64,000 nucleotides of DNA, taken from contig DLHI01000025.1 of assembly GCA_002483135.1 (NCBI GenBank), positions 62,001-126,000 on the forward strand, in the 5' to 3' direction. Source of the stretch: Hyphomonadaceae bacterium UBA7672 (lineage in GTDB: Bacteria; Pseudomonadota; Alphaproteobacteria; Caulobacterales; Hyphomonadaceae). A program made the translations under genes and the position numbers. A model generated the notes under the pieces. It was not told where the DNA came from. It saw only the letters and a list, made by a program, of their open reading frames with translations, and ran no database searches. Positions 30,712-40,579 of this stretch are shown piece by piece. Every line of letters starts with the position of its first letter. The first letter of the stretch is position 1.

Positions 30712-31596
30712 TCAGCTCCCGCCCAGAGGGATTACGTCAACGGCCTGCTTGCTGGCTTGCCCGCCCGACGTTCGCACCACGCCGCGCACCGGGGCGACAT
30801 CGCCATAGTCGCGTCCGTGCGCCACTGCGATGTGCTGGTCACTGACAGGTATCCCGTTTGTGGGATCGAATTCGATCCAGCCCGTCGCCACGCCACACCA
30901 GGCGCGCACCCACGCATGCATCGCGTCCGCGCCTTCCAGCCTCTCCTCACCCTCGGGTGGTTGCGTCCGCAGGAAGCCGCTGACATAGCCAGCCGGAATG
31001 CCGATCGACCGCAGGCATCCGATCATGATGTGTGAGAAATCCTGGCACACTCCGTGCCGTTCGGCGAACGCTTCCTCGGGTGGCGTGTCGACATTGGTCG
31101 AACCCGGATCGAACGTCATGTCGCGGTCCAGCGCCATCCCCACCGCCTCGACAATCGCGCGGACGCTCTGGGCCGCGTCGGCAAGCTGCGCGCGAGCATA
31201 GTCCTTGAACTCCGGCCTAGCCTTAACGCGCGGGGAGTCGGCAAGAAAGTGATACGGCGAGTCCGGCGTCAGCGAGCGCAAGCCCGCGATCTCGTCCATC
31301 AGCTCGCGCAGGGAAGGCGAGACATCCGGCGCCTCCTCCTCCGCCAGTCGCTCCACACGCGCGCGAAGGCGAAACGCGATCTCCTCATGCGGCGCCCGGA
31401 ACGCCACTTCCACGGCAGTGTTCCCGAAGAAATCTGTTTTGGCGATCCGTTCGTCCGGCGCCGGTGTGATATCCAGCAGCGACGTGATCACGCGCTGCTG
31501 GCTCGTCTGCGACGGCGTCATGTAGAGAACATGTCGTCCGCCCGCGACCGCCGCCCGATAGACATACTGAATGCTGAGCTTGATGTCGTAGATCAT
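30712..31596 (-). CDS. Transglutaminase-like cysteine protease/ligase protein
   Basis: This 294-residue protein has an N-terminal beta domain (bacterial transglutaminase-like N-terminal region) and a transglutaminase core with Cys in ERHGVCQDFSHIM near 184, His in DAMHAWVRAW near 225 and Asp in IEFDPTNG near 243, the full catalytic triad. It is the third gene of a minus-strand cluster with the ATP-grasp/alpha-E fusion and the DUF2126 protein (five-base gap). Comparative studies of such clusters proposed that they make and/or cleave a peptide tag or small peptide. Cytoplasmic, no signal seen. Confidence 0.88.
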   Translation of the reverse strand: MIYDIKLSIQYVYRAAVAGGRHVLYMTPSQTSQQRVITSLLDITPAPDERIAKTDFFGNTAVEVAFRAPHEEIAFRLRARVERLAEEEAPDVSPSLRELMDEIAGLRSLTPDSPYHFLADSPRVKARPEFKDYARAQLADAAQSVRAIVEAVGMALDRDMTFDPGSTNVDTPPEEAFAERHGVCQDFSHIMIGCLRSIGIPAGYVSGFLRTQPPEGEERLEGADAMHAWVRAWCGVATGWIEFDPTNGIPVSDQHIAVAHGRDYGDVAPVRGVVRTSGGQASKQAVDVIPLGGS

Positions 31597-31600
31597 GCCA

Positions 31601-34000
31601 TCAACGCAGGTATGCTTGCGTCAGCAGGTCAGACACCCGCCAGAGCTCGACGCGCACCTCGCTCAGCCGCGACGTGTCAAGGCTTTCCGGCGCTGCGACG
31701 GCGACATCGGCCTGCAGTTTCAGGATCGCGCGTGACAGTTCGGACATCCCATCCGCCTCCTGCGCGCCGGGCAGGAAGGCCACTTGCTCCTTCATCTCCT
31801 CCAGCTGGTACAGCACCGAACGCGGGTTGTTGGCGTCGCACGCCAGCAGGTCGATCACGGTCGACCGGCTGGTCGCCACAGCAAACAGCCGCCGGTGCGT
31901 CAGTACGCTATCGCCGACTTCGACGACAAGGTCGAGCGCGCCATCTGGCGCTCCCTCGTCTGCGAACCACGCCAGCGCTTCCGACATGTTGATCGCCCGC
32001 TCCAGTGCGCGCCCGATCGTCAGGAAGCGCCAGCCTGCGAAGCGGTACATGTTGTCATGCACCAGGCCCGAAAAACCCGTGACCTTGTGCAGCAAGCGCC
32101 CCAGCGCCCGCGCTGATTCATGCCCCGGCGAAACATCTGCAAGCTCGGCGCGCGCGCTCGCCGCAAGATCGTTCAGCGCCGTCCAGCCATCGATCGAGAA
32201 GCGGTCGCGCACCTGCGTCGCGCTCGCCGTCGCGGCGCTGATCGATGACAGCAGCGCCGCGGGCGCCTCGCTCGTCGGATCGGCGCCGTGGAAACCGGGA
32301 AAGGCGCGCACGTGCCCCAGGAGCGGGGTGTCGTCCCGTCCCGTCTCGGCCAGCCGCACATGCCAGGCGCGCAGCATACGGATCAGGCCCTCGGCGCGTT
32401 CGACATAGCGGCCCATCCAGAACAGGTTGTCCGCCGCGCGACTTGGAAGCTCCACGCGCCGCGAGCGCTTGTAGGGCGCAGCGGGCGAGGGCAGCAGCGT
32501 CTCGTTCTTCACCGGTTTGTCCGACAACACCCAGACGTCCGCCACCGATCCGCCGCGCTGCATGGCGATCGCCGTTGCATCCTGCGAGTGTCCGATGCGC
32601 GCATAACCGCCCGGCATGGCGCGCCACCCGCGCGGCGTTCGCGCCAGAAAGACGCGCAGGCTCATTGGCCTTGGCGTCAGCGCGCCATCCACCATCGCCG
32701 GCGTGGTCGACAGCGTGACCGCTTCCTGCCCCACCAGCATCGCCCCGCGCTGGTCGATCATCTCGCCCAGATTCTGTTGCCGCTCGGCCAGTGTCGCGCC
32801 CAGTTCCGTGCTGTCCTCGGAATCAAACAGCATGCGCGTCGACAGGGCCTCCCCGATCATCATCCGGTCTGCATGCGCCAGCACATGCGCCCGCTCGGAT
32901 TCCTGCCCGCACCACCATGTTGCAATGTTTGGCAGCTTAAGCGGCTCATCCAGCAGCGCCTGCGCCATGCGCGGCATGAAAGCCAGCAGCGCCCGCGTCT
33001 CGAGTATGCCGGAGCCCAGCGCATTCACCACCGCCAGCTGCCCGCGCCGCACCGCCTCGACCAGACCGGGCACGCCAAGCCTTGATTGCTCGTTCAGCTC
33101 CAGCGGATCGGCGAATGCCGCATCGATACGCCGCCACAGCACGCTCACAGGCTCCAGGCCGGCAATCGTGCGCACCATCACCTGGCCGTTCTCCACGGTC
33201 AGGTCCTCGCCCTCCAGCAGCATGAAGCCGAGATAGCGCGCGATATAGGCATGCTCGAAATAGGTGTCGTTGAGCCGTCCTGGCGTCAGGATGCCGACGC
33301 GGCTGTCCGTGTCGCCGCGCAGGTCGTTCATCGTGTCGCGGAAGGCCCGGAAGAATCCGGCCAGCCGGTGGATATTCGCTCGCGCAAAGTGATCGGGAAA
33401 AACCCGCGCCGTCGCCACGCGGTTCTCCAACGCGAACCCCGCCCCGCTTGGCGCCTGCACGCGATCGCCCAGCACCCACCACTGGCCGTCGGGCCCCCGC
33501 GCGATCTCGAATGCGATGAAATGCAGGAACCGGCCTGAACGCGGCCTTACGCCCACCAGCGGCCTCAGCCATTCCGGCGACATTGCCACCAGCGACGCAG
33601 GTAGATGCCCCTCCTGCACCAGCCGCTGGTCGCCATAGAGATCGGCCACGATGCTCTCAAGGAGATCGGCGCGCTGGATCAGCCCTTCGGTGATTGTTGC
33701 CCATTCCTTCTCATGCACCAGCACCGGGATGTGGCTCAACGGCCAGGCCCGCTCCGCCTGTCCGTCGCCATACTGGCGGAAGAAGACGCCGGCATCGCGC
33801 AGGTACTGATCGCCCTGTTCGATGCGATGGGAGATTTCCTCGGGCGACATCGCCGCCACATGGTTGATGAACGCGCGCCAGGCCGGCCTTACTGCACCGG
33901 CCGCATCGACCAGTTCGTCCGATACGCCGGGCAGGGGGCGATAGCCCGCCAGCAGCCGCGCGACCGCATCTGGTCCGGAGTTCGGTTTCACGGACGACAC
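31601..34000 (-). CDS. Circularly permuted ATP-grasp fused to alpha-E domain
   Basis: The 799-residue protein joins two units that are separate genes in many bacteria. Residues about 1-490 form the circularly permuted ATP-grasp type 2 domain (RDAGVFFRQYGDG, WWVLGDRVQAPSGAGFALENR, LTPGRLNDTYFEHAYIAR, GGYARIG); about 505-799 form the all-helical alpha-E domain (DUF403), starting at SRAADNLFWMGRYVERAEG. ATP-grasp proteins of this type are predicted peptide ligases. Flanked by transglutaminase genes on both sides (gaps 4 and 22 bases). The fusion supports the two domains acting together. Confidence 0.9.
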   Translation of the reverse strand: MSSVKPNSGPDAVARLLAGYRPLPGVSDELVDAAGAVRPAWRAFINHVAAMSPEEISHRIEQGDQYLRDAGVFFRQYGDGQAERAWPLSHIPVLVHEKEWATITEGLIQRADLLESIVADLYGDQRLVQEGHLPASLVAMSPEWLRPLVGVRPRSGRFLHFIAFEIARGPDGQWWVLGDRVQAPSGAGFALENRVATARVFPDHFARANIHRLAGFFRAFRDTMNDLRGDTDSRVGILTPGRLNDTYFEHAYIARYLGFMLLEGEDLTVENGQVMVRTIAGLEPVSVLWRRIDAAFADPLELNEQSRLGVPGLVEAVRRGQLAVVNALGSGILETRALLAFMPRMAQALLDEPLKLPNIATWWCGQESERAHVLAHADRMMIGEALSTRMLFDSEDSTELGATLAERQQNLGEMIDQRGAMLVGQEAVTLSTTPAMVDGALTPRPMSLRVFLARTPRGWRAMPGGYARIGHSQDATAIAMQRGGSVADVWVLSDKPVKNETLLPSPAAPYKRSRRVELPSRAADNLFWMGRYVERAEGLIRMLRAWHVRLAETGRDDTPLLGHVRAFPGFHGADPTSEAPAALLSSISAATASATQVRDRFSIDGWTALNDLAASARAELADVSPGHESARALGRLLHKVTGFSGLVHDNMYRFAGWRFLTIGRALERAINMSEALAWFADEGAPDGALDLVVEVGDSVLTHRRLFAVATSRSTVIDLLACDANNPRSVLYQLEEMKEQVAFLPGAQEADGMSELSRAILKLQADVAVAAPESLDTSRLSEVRVELWRVSDLLTQAYLR

Positions 34001-34022
34001 GTCAGCCCCTTCGGAATCGCCT

Positions 34023-37000
34023 CTAGATACCCGGTGCTCGCCTCAGGTCCAGAGTGTGCGGAAACTCCGGGTGCGGCGACTCGTCCCCAAGCTGATACAT
34101 CCCCGGGGAATGTCCATGGGGTTCGAACCGGGCCAGACGCCGCGCCTCCGCCTCATTGCCGTTGACAGGGAAGGTGTCGTAGCTCCGCCCGCCCGGATGC
34201 GCCACGTGATAGACACACCCGCCGATCGCCCGGCCGGTCCACGAATCGAAAACGTCGAACACCAGTGGCACGTTGGTCGGCAGCACGGGGTGCAGCGACA
34301 GCGGCGGCTTCCACGCCTTGTAGCGTACGCCCGCCACCGCCTCGCCATTGCCCACCTGCTGCAACGGCACGGGTCGCCTGTTGGCCGCCACGCGATAGCG
34401 TTCCGGATCGGCCGCCGTCAGCTTCACCTGCACGCGCTCGGCGGATGAGTCCGCGTAGCGCACCGTCCCGCCGATCGCGCCGGTCTCGCCCAGCACATGC
34501 CACGGCTCCAGCGCCTGCCGCACTTCCAGCTTCACCCCCTCGACCTCAATCTCGCCGCAGAACGGGAACCGGAATTCCAGCTGCGCTTCGAACCATTCCG
34601 GCCGCAGCTCGAACCCATGCGCCGAGAGATCGCGCAGCAGGTCGAGGAAATCCTGCCAGACGAAATGTGGCAGCATGAACCTGTCATGCAGCGTTGTTCC
34701 CCAGCGCACCAGATTGCCGCTGATTGGAGACTTCCACATCCGGGCAATGATCGCGCGCACCAGCACCTGCTGCGCCAGGCTCATCCGCGCATCCGGCGGC
34801 ATCTCGAAGCCTCGGAATTCGACAAGACCCAGACGCCCCGTCGGTCCATCCGGCGAGAACAGCTTGTCGATGCAGATCTCCGTGCGGTGCGTATTGCCCG
34901 ACACGTCCACAAGCAGGTTGCGCAACAGCCGGTCGACCAGCCAGGGCGGCGTATACGGATCGCCTCCCGGTCCGGCGCCTGGCGTATGTATCTGCGACAG
35001 CGCGATCTCGAGTTCGTAAAGCGCATCATGCCGCGCCTCGTCGATGCGCGGCGCCTGGCTTGTCGGCCCGATGAACATGCCGGAGAACAGATAAGAGAGA
35101 GACGGCCGCTTCTGCCACAGCAGCAGCAGGCTCTTCAGAACATCCGGCCTTCTGAGGAACGGCGAGTCATTCGGCGTCGCGCCGCCGACCACCACATGGT
35201 TGCCGCCCCCTGTGCCGGTATGCCGACCGTCGATCATGAACTTGTCACAGCCAAGCCGGCACTGCCGCGCTTCCTCGTAAAGTGTCGTCGTGATGTCGAC
35301 ACACTCACGCCAGTCCGCGGCGGGATGCACGTTCACCTCGATCACGCCAGGGTCTGGCGTCACGCGCATCACATTGATGCGCGGATCATGCGGCGGCGCG
35401 TATCCCTCGATATGCACCGGCAGCCTGAGCTGCTTCGCCGCCGCTTCCGCCGCCGCCACAAGCTCGAGATAATCCTCAATTCGTTCGACTGGCGGCATGA
35501 ACACGCACAGCCGCCCGTCGCGCGCTTCCACCGTCATCGCGGTGCGGACAGAGCCCGCAACTTCCGAGAACGACTGCTCCTGAATCTGCTGCCGTCCGCC
35601 CTCGTTCGCCGTGAACTGCGCCCGAGCCTGTTCAGCGGGAGGATTGCCCTGCAGCGCATAACCCTGCGAGGTGGTGATCGCCGCATAGTCCGGCAGCGGC
35701 CCACGCTCCTCGCTCGGATCAGCCGGGATCACGTGCGGATACAGCTGGGGCGGAATCCACGTTAGCGACTCCAGCGGCAGGCGGTATCCAACCGGACTGT
35801 CGCCCGGCGCCAGGAACATGTGCCCGCGCCGCAGCTTCCACTTCTCCGACTTCCACCGACCTTTTGTGGCGACACGACCCGGTGCGTCCGCCACGGCCGC
35901 CTTCTTCTTCGCCGCGCCCTTGCCGACCTTCGCCTTCGTGCTGGCCTTGGCCTGCCAGCGCTGGATCGGCAGCACATACCCCGTTGGCTCGGTCAGGCCG
36001 CGCTCGAACACGCGCGCGATGCGATTGCGTTCTTCGGGGTCCTTCAGCTTGGAGTTTTCCGGCGTCACATTCTCCGGAAGATTTCCTTCCTTGAGAATCC
36101 AGTTCGCGGGATCTTCGTAAGCGGGGATTACGTGATCCGCGCCGACGCCAAGCTCTTCGGCCATCGCCTGCAGCAATCGTTCGGCCTCTACCTTCGTCGC
36201 CGTGCCCGCGCCGTTCTCGCCCGCCACCAGCTCCGGATCATGCCAGATAGGCTTGCCGTCGCGCCGCCAATACAGCGAGAACGTCCAGCGCGGCAGCGTC
36301 TCGCCGGGATACCATTTGCCCTGCCCATAATGCAGGAATCCACCCGGCGCGAAGCGGTCGCGCAGCCTCTGGATCAACTTGTCCGCCAGTTTCCGCTTGG
36401 TCGGTCCATCCGCGCCGGTGTTCCATTCATCGCCTTCGAAGTCGTCGATTGAAACGAAGGTCGGCTCCCCGCCCATCGTCAGGCGCACATCGCCCGCCTT
36501 CAGCGCCGCATCCACCTTCTCGCCCAGCGCATCCAGCGCCGCCCAGCTCTCGTCCGAGAACGGCTTGGTGATGCGCGGGTGCTCCGCCACGCGCTTCACC
36601 TTCATGTCGAAGGCGAAGTCGATCTTGGCTTGTCCGGTGAAGCCGCCTGATATCGGTGCGGCGTTGCGATAGTGCGGCGTCGCCGACAGCGGAATGTGGC
36701 TCTCGCCCGTGAGCAGTCCGGACGTAGGATCAAGCCCAATCCATCCCGCCCCGGGCAGATAGACTTCGCACCAGGCGTGCAGGTCGGTGAAATCGACGCT
36801 GGTGCCTGCCGGTCCATCCAGCGCGATCAGGTCCGGCTTCAGCTGGATCAGGTAGCCCGACACGAAGCGCGCCGCGAGGCCCAGATGGCGCAACGCATTG
36901 ACCAGCAACCAGCTGGAATCCCGGCACGAGCCAGACGCCTTTTCGAACGTCTCTTCCGGCGTCTGCACGCCGGGCTCCATACGGATCAGGTAGTTTATCT

Positions 37001-37463
37001 CGCGGCTCACGCGCGCATTCAGGTTCACGACGAAGTCCACCGTGCGGATCTTGTCGCGCGACACCGTCGACAGAAACTTCTTCAGCCGCGGCCCCATGGG
37101 CTCCGGCTTCAGATAGATCGCAAGGTCGTCGGCGATCTCTGGCGGATACGCGAACGGATAATTCTCCGCGCTCTCCTCAACGAAGAAGTCGAACGGATTG
37201 TAGACTGTCATGTCCGCGACGAGATCGACCTCGATCTTCAGCTCGCGTACAGGCTCGGGGAAGACATAACGCGCTAGCCAGTTGCCATAGAGGTCCTGCT
37301 GGTAGTTCACGAAGTGCTTGTCGGGGCTCACCTTCAGAGAGTGCGAGATCACCCGCGTCCGCGAATGCGGCGCCGGCCGCAGCCTGATGACCTGCGGCCC
37401 CAGCACCACCGGCTGGTCATACTTGTAATGGGTAAGGTGATAGATGCTGGCCTTGATCGACAT
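34023..37463 (-). CDS. Transglutaminase-DUF2126 protein
   Basis: A 1146-residue protein. The first ~300 residues are a transglutaminase module with Cys in ASGSCRDSSWLLV near 180, His in DLHAWCEVYLPG near 228 and Asp in IGLDPTSG near 242. The remainder is the large DUF2126 region (LTMGGEPTFVSIDDFEG near 330, GGGNHVVVGGATPNDSPFLRRPD near 753, LGLVEFRGFEMPPDARM near 885), which is related to amidoligase-like glutamate-cysteine ligases. It is first in the three-gene cluster with the ATP-grasp/alpha-E fusion and a second transglutaminase. The product made by this system is unknown. Confidence 0.92.
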   Translation of the reverse strand: MSIKASIYHLTHYKYDQPVVLGPQVIRLRPAPHSRTRVISHSLKVSPDKHFVNYQQDLYGNWLARYVFPEPVRELKIEVDLVADMTVYNPFDFFVEESAENYPFAYPPEIADDLAIYLKPEPMGPRLKKFLSTVSRDKIRTVDFVVNLNARVSREINYLIRMEPGVQTPEETFEKASGSCRDSSWLLVNALRHLGLAARFVSGYLIQLKPDLIALDGPAGTSVDFTDLHAWCEVYLPGAGWIGLDPTSGLLTGESHIPLSATPHYRNAAPISGGFTGQAKIDFAFDMKVKRVAEHPRITKPFSDESWAALDALGEKVDAALKAGDVRLTMGGEPTFVSIDDFEGDEWNTGADGPTKRKLADKLIQRLRDRFAPGGFLHYGQGKWYPGETLPRWTFSLYWRRDGKPIWHDPELVAGENGAGTATKVEAERLLQAMAEELGVGADHVIPAYEDPANWILKEGNLPENVTPENSKLKDPEERNRIARVFERGLTEPTGYVLPIQRWQAKASTKAKVGKGAAKKKAAVADAPGRVATKGRWKSEKWKLRRGHMFLAPGDSPVGYRLPLESLTWIPPQLYPHVIPADPSEERGPLPDYAAITTSQGYALQGNPPAEQARAQFTANEGGRQQIQEQSFSEVAGSVRTAMTVEARDGRLCVFMPPVERIEDYLELVAAAEAAAKQLRLPVHIEGYAPPHDPRINVMRVTPDPGVIEVNVHPAADWRECVDITTTLYEEARQCRLGCDKFMIDGRHTGTGGGNHVVVGGATPNDSPFLRRPDVLKSLLLLWQKRPSLSYLFSGMFIGPTSQAPRIDEARHDALYELEIALSQIHTPGAGPGGDPYTPPWLVDRLLRNLLVDVSGNTHRTEICIDKLFSPDGPTGRLGLVEFRGFEMPPDARMSLAQQVLVRAIIARMWKSPISGNLVRWGTTLHDRFMLPHFVWQDFLDLLRDLSAHGFELRPEWFEAQLEFRFPFCGEIEVEGVKLEVRQALEPWHVLGETGAIGGTVRYADSSAERVQVKLTAADPERYRVAANRRPVPLQQVGNGEAVAGVRYKAWKPPLSLHPVLPTNVPLVFDVFDSWTGRAIGGCVYHVAHPGGRSYDTFPVNGNEAEARRLARFEPHGHSPGMYQLGDESPHPEFPHTLDLRRAPGI

Positions 37464-37600
37464 GGAGCGCAGCGTTCCACAAACCGTGCGCCCCCGCCAC
37501 GGTTTTCCCGTGGCAATGACGTCGGCTGCTCAATTCTGCGGCGCCTCGGCTGCGGCTCCGGGCATGCAGGATTCACGCGGCAGGCGTGCTGTCAGGCCGA

Positions 37601-38101
37601 TTATTGCGGCAGGCCGGCTTCGATGAAGGCGGCCAGAGCATTGAGCTGGGCTTCCGAATACATCGCGCCCATCGGCGGCATCGTGTCGGTCGCGTTGATC
37701 TTGCCCTTCACGATCTTTTCCTTGACCGCTGCGGCGTCCAACCCGGCCGTCAGCGCAACGCCCATCTGCGTCCCCGCGCCCGCCGGTCCGTGACACATGA
37801 CACAGTACTGGGCATAAGCCGCGCGTCCCACCGCGTGGGCGTCAGCGGCAGGCACTGCAGCCGGGGTCGCCGCCGGAGCGGGCGCAGCCGGCGTGGCGCC
37901 AGCATCAGCCGTCATCGGCGCATCGGCCGGGGTCGAGGCCAGCGAGTCCGTCGTGTTGTCGGCAGCCGGACCGCTCGGCGCCGTCGGCTCCGCAATCTCG
38001 GCTGTGGGTGGTGCTTCCGCAACGGGAGTCTCGGCAGCGGGCGTGCAGGCCGCGGCAAGCGCAAAGGCGGCGGTCGTCAGAAATACGGTACGGAGTTTCA
38101 C
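37601..38101 (-). CDS. Cytochrome c lipoprotein with long Pro/Ala linker
   Basis: The 166-residue protein has a lipoprotein signal (ending LAAAC at residue 19), a low-complexity Ala/Pro/Thr linker (about 20-88) and a class I cytochrome c domain with CVMCH near 102 and a probable axial Met in MPPMGAM near 142. The linker would hold the haem domain away from the membrane. It follows the DUF2126 gene region at a 137-base distance in opposite order of transcription from 38101 downwards, so co-transcription with upstream 38142-39371 is more likely. Electron partner unknown. Confidence 0.88.
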   Translation of the reverse strand: MKLRTVFLTTAAFALAAACTPAAETPVAEAPPTAEIAEPTAPSGPAADNTTDSLASTPADAPMTADAGATPAAPAPAATPAAVPAADAHAVGRAAYAQYCVMCHGPAGAGTQMGVALTAGLDAAAVKEKIVKGKINATDTMPPMGAMYSEAQLNALAAFIEAGLPQ

Positions 38102-38141
38102 GTCATCCCTCTCGATTGCACACCAGTACTAGTTCGGCCCA

Positions 38142-39371
38142 CTACTTCGGCATTGCCGGATAGCCCGGCTCCACCTGGACGCCGAATGAATTGATGGCAA
38201 GCCCGGTCATCGTGTAGCCCCCGACGGTATACACGATCTCTATCCGCAGTTTCATGCCATAGTATTTGGCAAGCTCCGCCCATGTCGCATCGGAAATGAA
38301 CGCTTCCCGCCGAAGCTCGTCCGCCGCCGTCAGCACGGCGCGCTGCCGCGCGTTCCAGCCTGTCGCGGAAGGTCCTGCTGCGATGTCCGCGATCTGCGCA
38401 TCGCTCATGCCCGCAGAGTTCGCATACTCGACATGGTGCGCCCATTCGTACTCGGCCCGTATGTTCCACGCCGTCCGCATGATCAGCAGCTCGCGCGTCT
38501 CCGGGTCGAGCAGGCTATCGCGCTGCAGGTAAGAGCCGAACCGCGCGCGCGGCCCATAGAGGCCCGGATGGTTCAGCATGGTGGTGTAGAGATTGAGCGC
38601 CGTCCCATCCGGCCGTGTCTGCGGTGCGATCATCGCGCGCTGCTCCGGCGTCCACTTGTCCGGCGTGATCGGCGCAATGCGCGGCGCGGAAAGCCGCGGC
38701 CGGCCAGCTCGCGCCGCCAGAGCGGGCAGGGGCAGGTCGTCCGGCATGAAATCCACCGCCTCGGGCTCCACCTGTATGCCCAGCGTGTTCAGCGCCATCG
38801 ACACCAGCTGATACTGCGCCGCCGTGAACAGCAGCTCCATCACTTGTTTGTCAGAATAGACCTTGCGCAGCTCCGCCCACGTCGCATCCGAGATCATGGC
38901 GTCAAAGCGAAGCTCGTCCGCCATCCGCAGGACAGCGCGATCTATGTCAGACCACGCAGAGCCATCCGGCGCCGCGGCGATGGCGCGGATCTCCGCATCG
39001 CTCATCCCCGCCGACGCCTTGGCGATCCGCGCATGCTGCGACCATTCATACGGCGACTGGCACAGCCATCCCATCCGCAGCATCGCCATTTCGCGATGCC
39101 GCGCCGACACGCTCGTTCCGTTCAACAGTACCTGCCCAAGCGGCGACCAGCGGTTGTACAGGTCAACGTGGTGCGCCAGCGTCCGGTAGATATTGAGGTT
39201 GGCGCGGCTGCCCAGCATGTCGCGCTGCGCCTCTGTCAGGTCGCGCGTGTCCACCACATCGAGACGGGGCATTGACAAACGAGGCGTGAAGGAGGTCTGA
39301 GCAGAAGGCATCGTCACGCACCCGGCCAGCAGTACGGCCGCCGCGATGATCGCAACGCGCATGATTTCCAT
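38142..39371 (-). CDS. Tandem carboxymuconolactone decarboxylase/AhpD-like lipoprotein
   Basis: About 409 residues with a lipoprotein signal (VAIIAAAVLLAGC) and two repeats of the CMD/AhpD fold. Repeat 1 has REMAMLRMGWLCQSPYEWSQHARIA near 92 and repeat 2 has RELLIMRTAWNIRAEYEWAHHVEYA near 290; each carries the E-x-H pattern, but the usual CxxC of AhpD peroxidases is absent (repeat 1 keeps one Cys). It may bind rather than reduce, or decarboxylate an unknown substrate, in the periplasm. ATG at 39371 is preferred; an ATG three codons later is possible. Confidence 0.78.
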   Translation of the reverse strand: MEIMRVAIIAAAVLLAGCVTMPSAQTSFTPRLSMPRLDVVDTRDLTEAQRDMLGSRANLNIYRTLAHHVDLYNRWSPLGQVLLNGTSVSARHREMAMLRMGWLCQSPYEWSQHARIAKASAGMSDAEIRAIAAAPDGSAWSDIDRAVLRMADELRFDAMISDATWAELRKVYSDKQVMELLFTAAQYQLVSMALNTLGIQVEPEAVDFMPDDLPLPALAARAGRPRLSAPRIAPITPDKWTPEQRAMIAPQTRPDGTALNLYTTMLNHPGLYGPRARFGSYLQRDSLLDPETRELLIMRTAWNIRAEYEWAHHVEYANSAGMSDAQIADIAAGPSATGWNARQRAVLTAADELRREAFISDATWAELAKYYGMKLRIEIVYTVGGYTMTGLAINSFGVQVEPGYPAMPK

Positions 39372-39431
39372 CCCCGAGGCCGTTTCTTGTCTGTTCCTCA
39401 GACTGCCACGGGCCACGACCTGCCGCTAGTC

Positions 39432-39992
39432 TTACAGCCCCGGCTGATGGCCTTCCGGAATCGGAAGCACATGCACGCCAGTCGCCCGCCCCGCATCCTT
39501 CACCAGCCGGGCGAGCGTCGTCGCCTTGAACGCATGCCGCCAATCATCGCCATGGAACAGGCCGACGCGCGCAGCTCCCTCCAGCGCCTTCATCGGCATC
39601 ACATCCTCAACCAGCATTAGTCGCGGCCCCGGTTCCTGGCATGCCAGCACGCAGCTCAGCAGCGCCACCGGATCGTATGCCGCGACCAGCACCGTCTCTT
39701 CCCGCCAACTGCGCAGCAACGCAGACAGGCCAAACGCCTCCGCAACCGACCGGCCGTCGTGGAAGAACACCTGTTCCGTCATCAGCGGATTGACGCTCGT
39801 CGCCTGCAAGCCATTGCGCGTGCGGATCACCGGCCGCGTGCGCCTGCGCGTGTGGGCAATAGTCCACCCCAGCCTCCGTCCGACGGAAAGGAGATTGCGC
39901 GCCGCCAGAACGGCGGCCGGATCGGGCTCACACCCGGGAACCGCATCGGCCTGAAGGTCGATGCAGAGAAGCCTGCCAGGAAGGTGTGTCAT
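39432..39992 (-). CDS. Isochorismatase-like hydrolase-fold protein (divergent)
   Basis: About 186 residues from the ATG at 39992. The opening LLCIDLQADAVPG matches the first strand and Asp of isochorismatase-fold hydrolases, and VLVAAYDPVALLSCVLACQ near 102 matches the strand-turn region that bears their catalytic Cys. The sequence is otherwise divergent, so catalysis is uncertain. It follows two GNAT-like genes (gap of five bases) and is probably co-transcribed with them. The longer open frame upstream overlaps the GNAT gene and is not used. Confidence 0.6.
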   Translation of the reverse strand: MTHLPGRLLCIDLQADAVPGCEPDPAAVLAARNLLSVGRRLGWTIAHTRRRTRPVIRTRNGLQATSVNPLMTEQVFFHDGRSVAEAFGLSALLRSWREETVLVAAYDPVALLSCVLACQEPGPRLMLVEDVMPMKALEGAARVGLFHGDDWRHAFKATTLARLVKDAGRATGVHVLPIPEGHQPGL

Positions 39993-39997
39993 GAGCT

Positions 39998-40579
39998 TCA
40001 GGCCACCGCAGGTCGCGAAGCCGAACGGTCGAGCACGTTCTCGTGGTCCCACTCGCCCTCGGGCCGCATCACCACATAGGGGTCGCTGTCGACCGTGATC
40101 GCATCGGCGCGCGCCGCCAGCACGCGCGCGCATTCCACATACTCGTAGTCCGAGAAGCGGAAATCGGCGCGACCCTCGCGCGGCAGGAAGCCCAGCTGCT
40201 TCCAGAATGGCGCCAGCCGCTTCTGGATATAGCCGATGGCCAGCGTATAGCCCTTGCGGCTGATGATATCGACCGCCGTCTCGATCATCAGCTTCACGAC
40301 AGCGCCGCCACGTACATGCTTCATCACGCACACGCGCTCGATCTTCGCGAAATTGGCGAACCAGCGCACGCGCAATGTCGCCACCGGCTCGCCGCGCAGA
40401 TAGGCGATCAGGTGCAGCGAGGACAGGTCGTTGTTGTCGAACTCCTCGTCATAGGGGCAGTCCTGCTCCGCCAGGAAAACGGATGCACGGATCGCGACAA
40501 CCTTCATGAAGTCGGAAAGATCGCGAACGATCTCGACTGCCAGGTCGTTGCGCGGGTTATTCGAGCCAATGCTCAGCAT
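39998..40579 (-). CDS. GNAT-family N-acetyltransferase
   Basis: The 193-residue protein has the GNAT pattern: IRASVFLAEQDCPYDEEFDNNDLSSLHLIAYLRGEPVATLRVR (about 31-73) followed by KIERVCVMKHVRGGAVVKLMIETAV, the acetyl-CoA-binding segment, and FWKQLGFLPR near 125. It acetylates a small molecule or protein that cannot be named. Its start overlaps the end of the upstream GNAT-like gene by seven bases, and the isochorismatase-like gene follows closely. Confidence 0.85.
   Translation of the reverse strand: MLSIGSNNPRNDLAVEIVRDLSDFMKVVAIRASVFLAEQDCPYDEEFDNNDLSSLHLIAYLRGEPVATLRVRWFANFAKIERVCVMKHVRGGAVVKLMIETAVDIISRKGYTLAIGYIQKRLAPFWKQLGFLPREGRADFRFSDYEYVECARVLAARADAITVDSDPYVVMRPEGEWDHENVLDRSASRPAVA

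Noticed and set aside
34497..35765. 422-codon open frame on the plus strand
   Set aside because: Antisense to the DUF2126 gene, with the same Arg/Gln/His-rich shadow composition and no recognisable domain.
39993..40331. N-terminal extension of the isochorismatase-like protein
   Set aside because: It reads antiparallel-shifted through the GNAT gene, is rich in Arg/Gly/Cys and has no homology signal; the internal ATG at 39992 starts the conserved fold.
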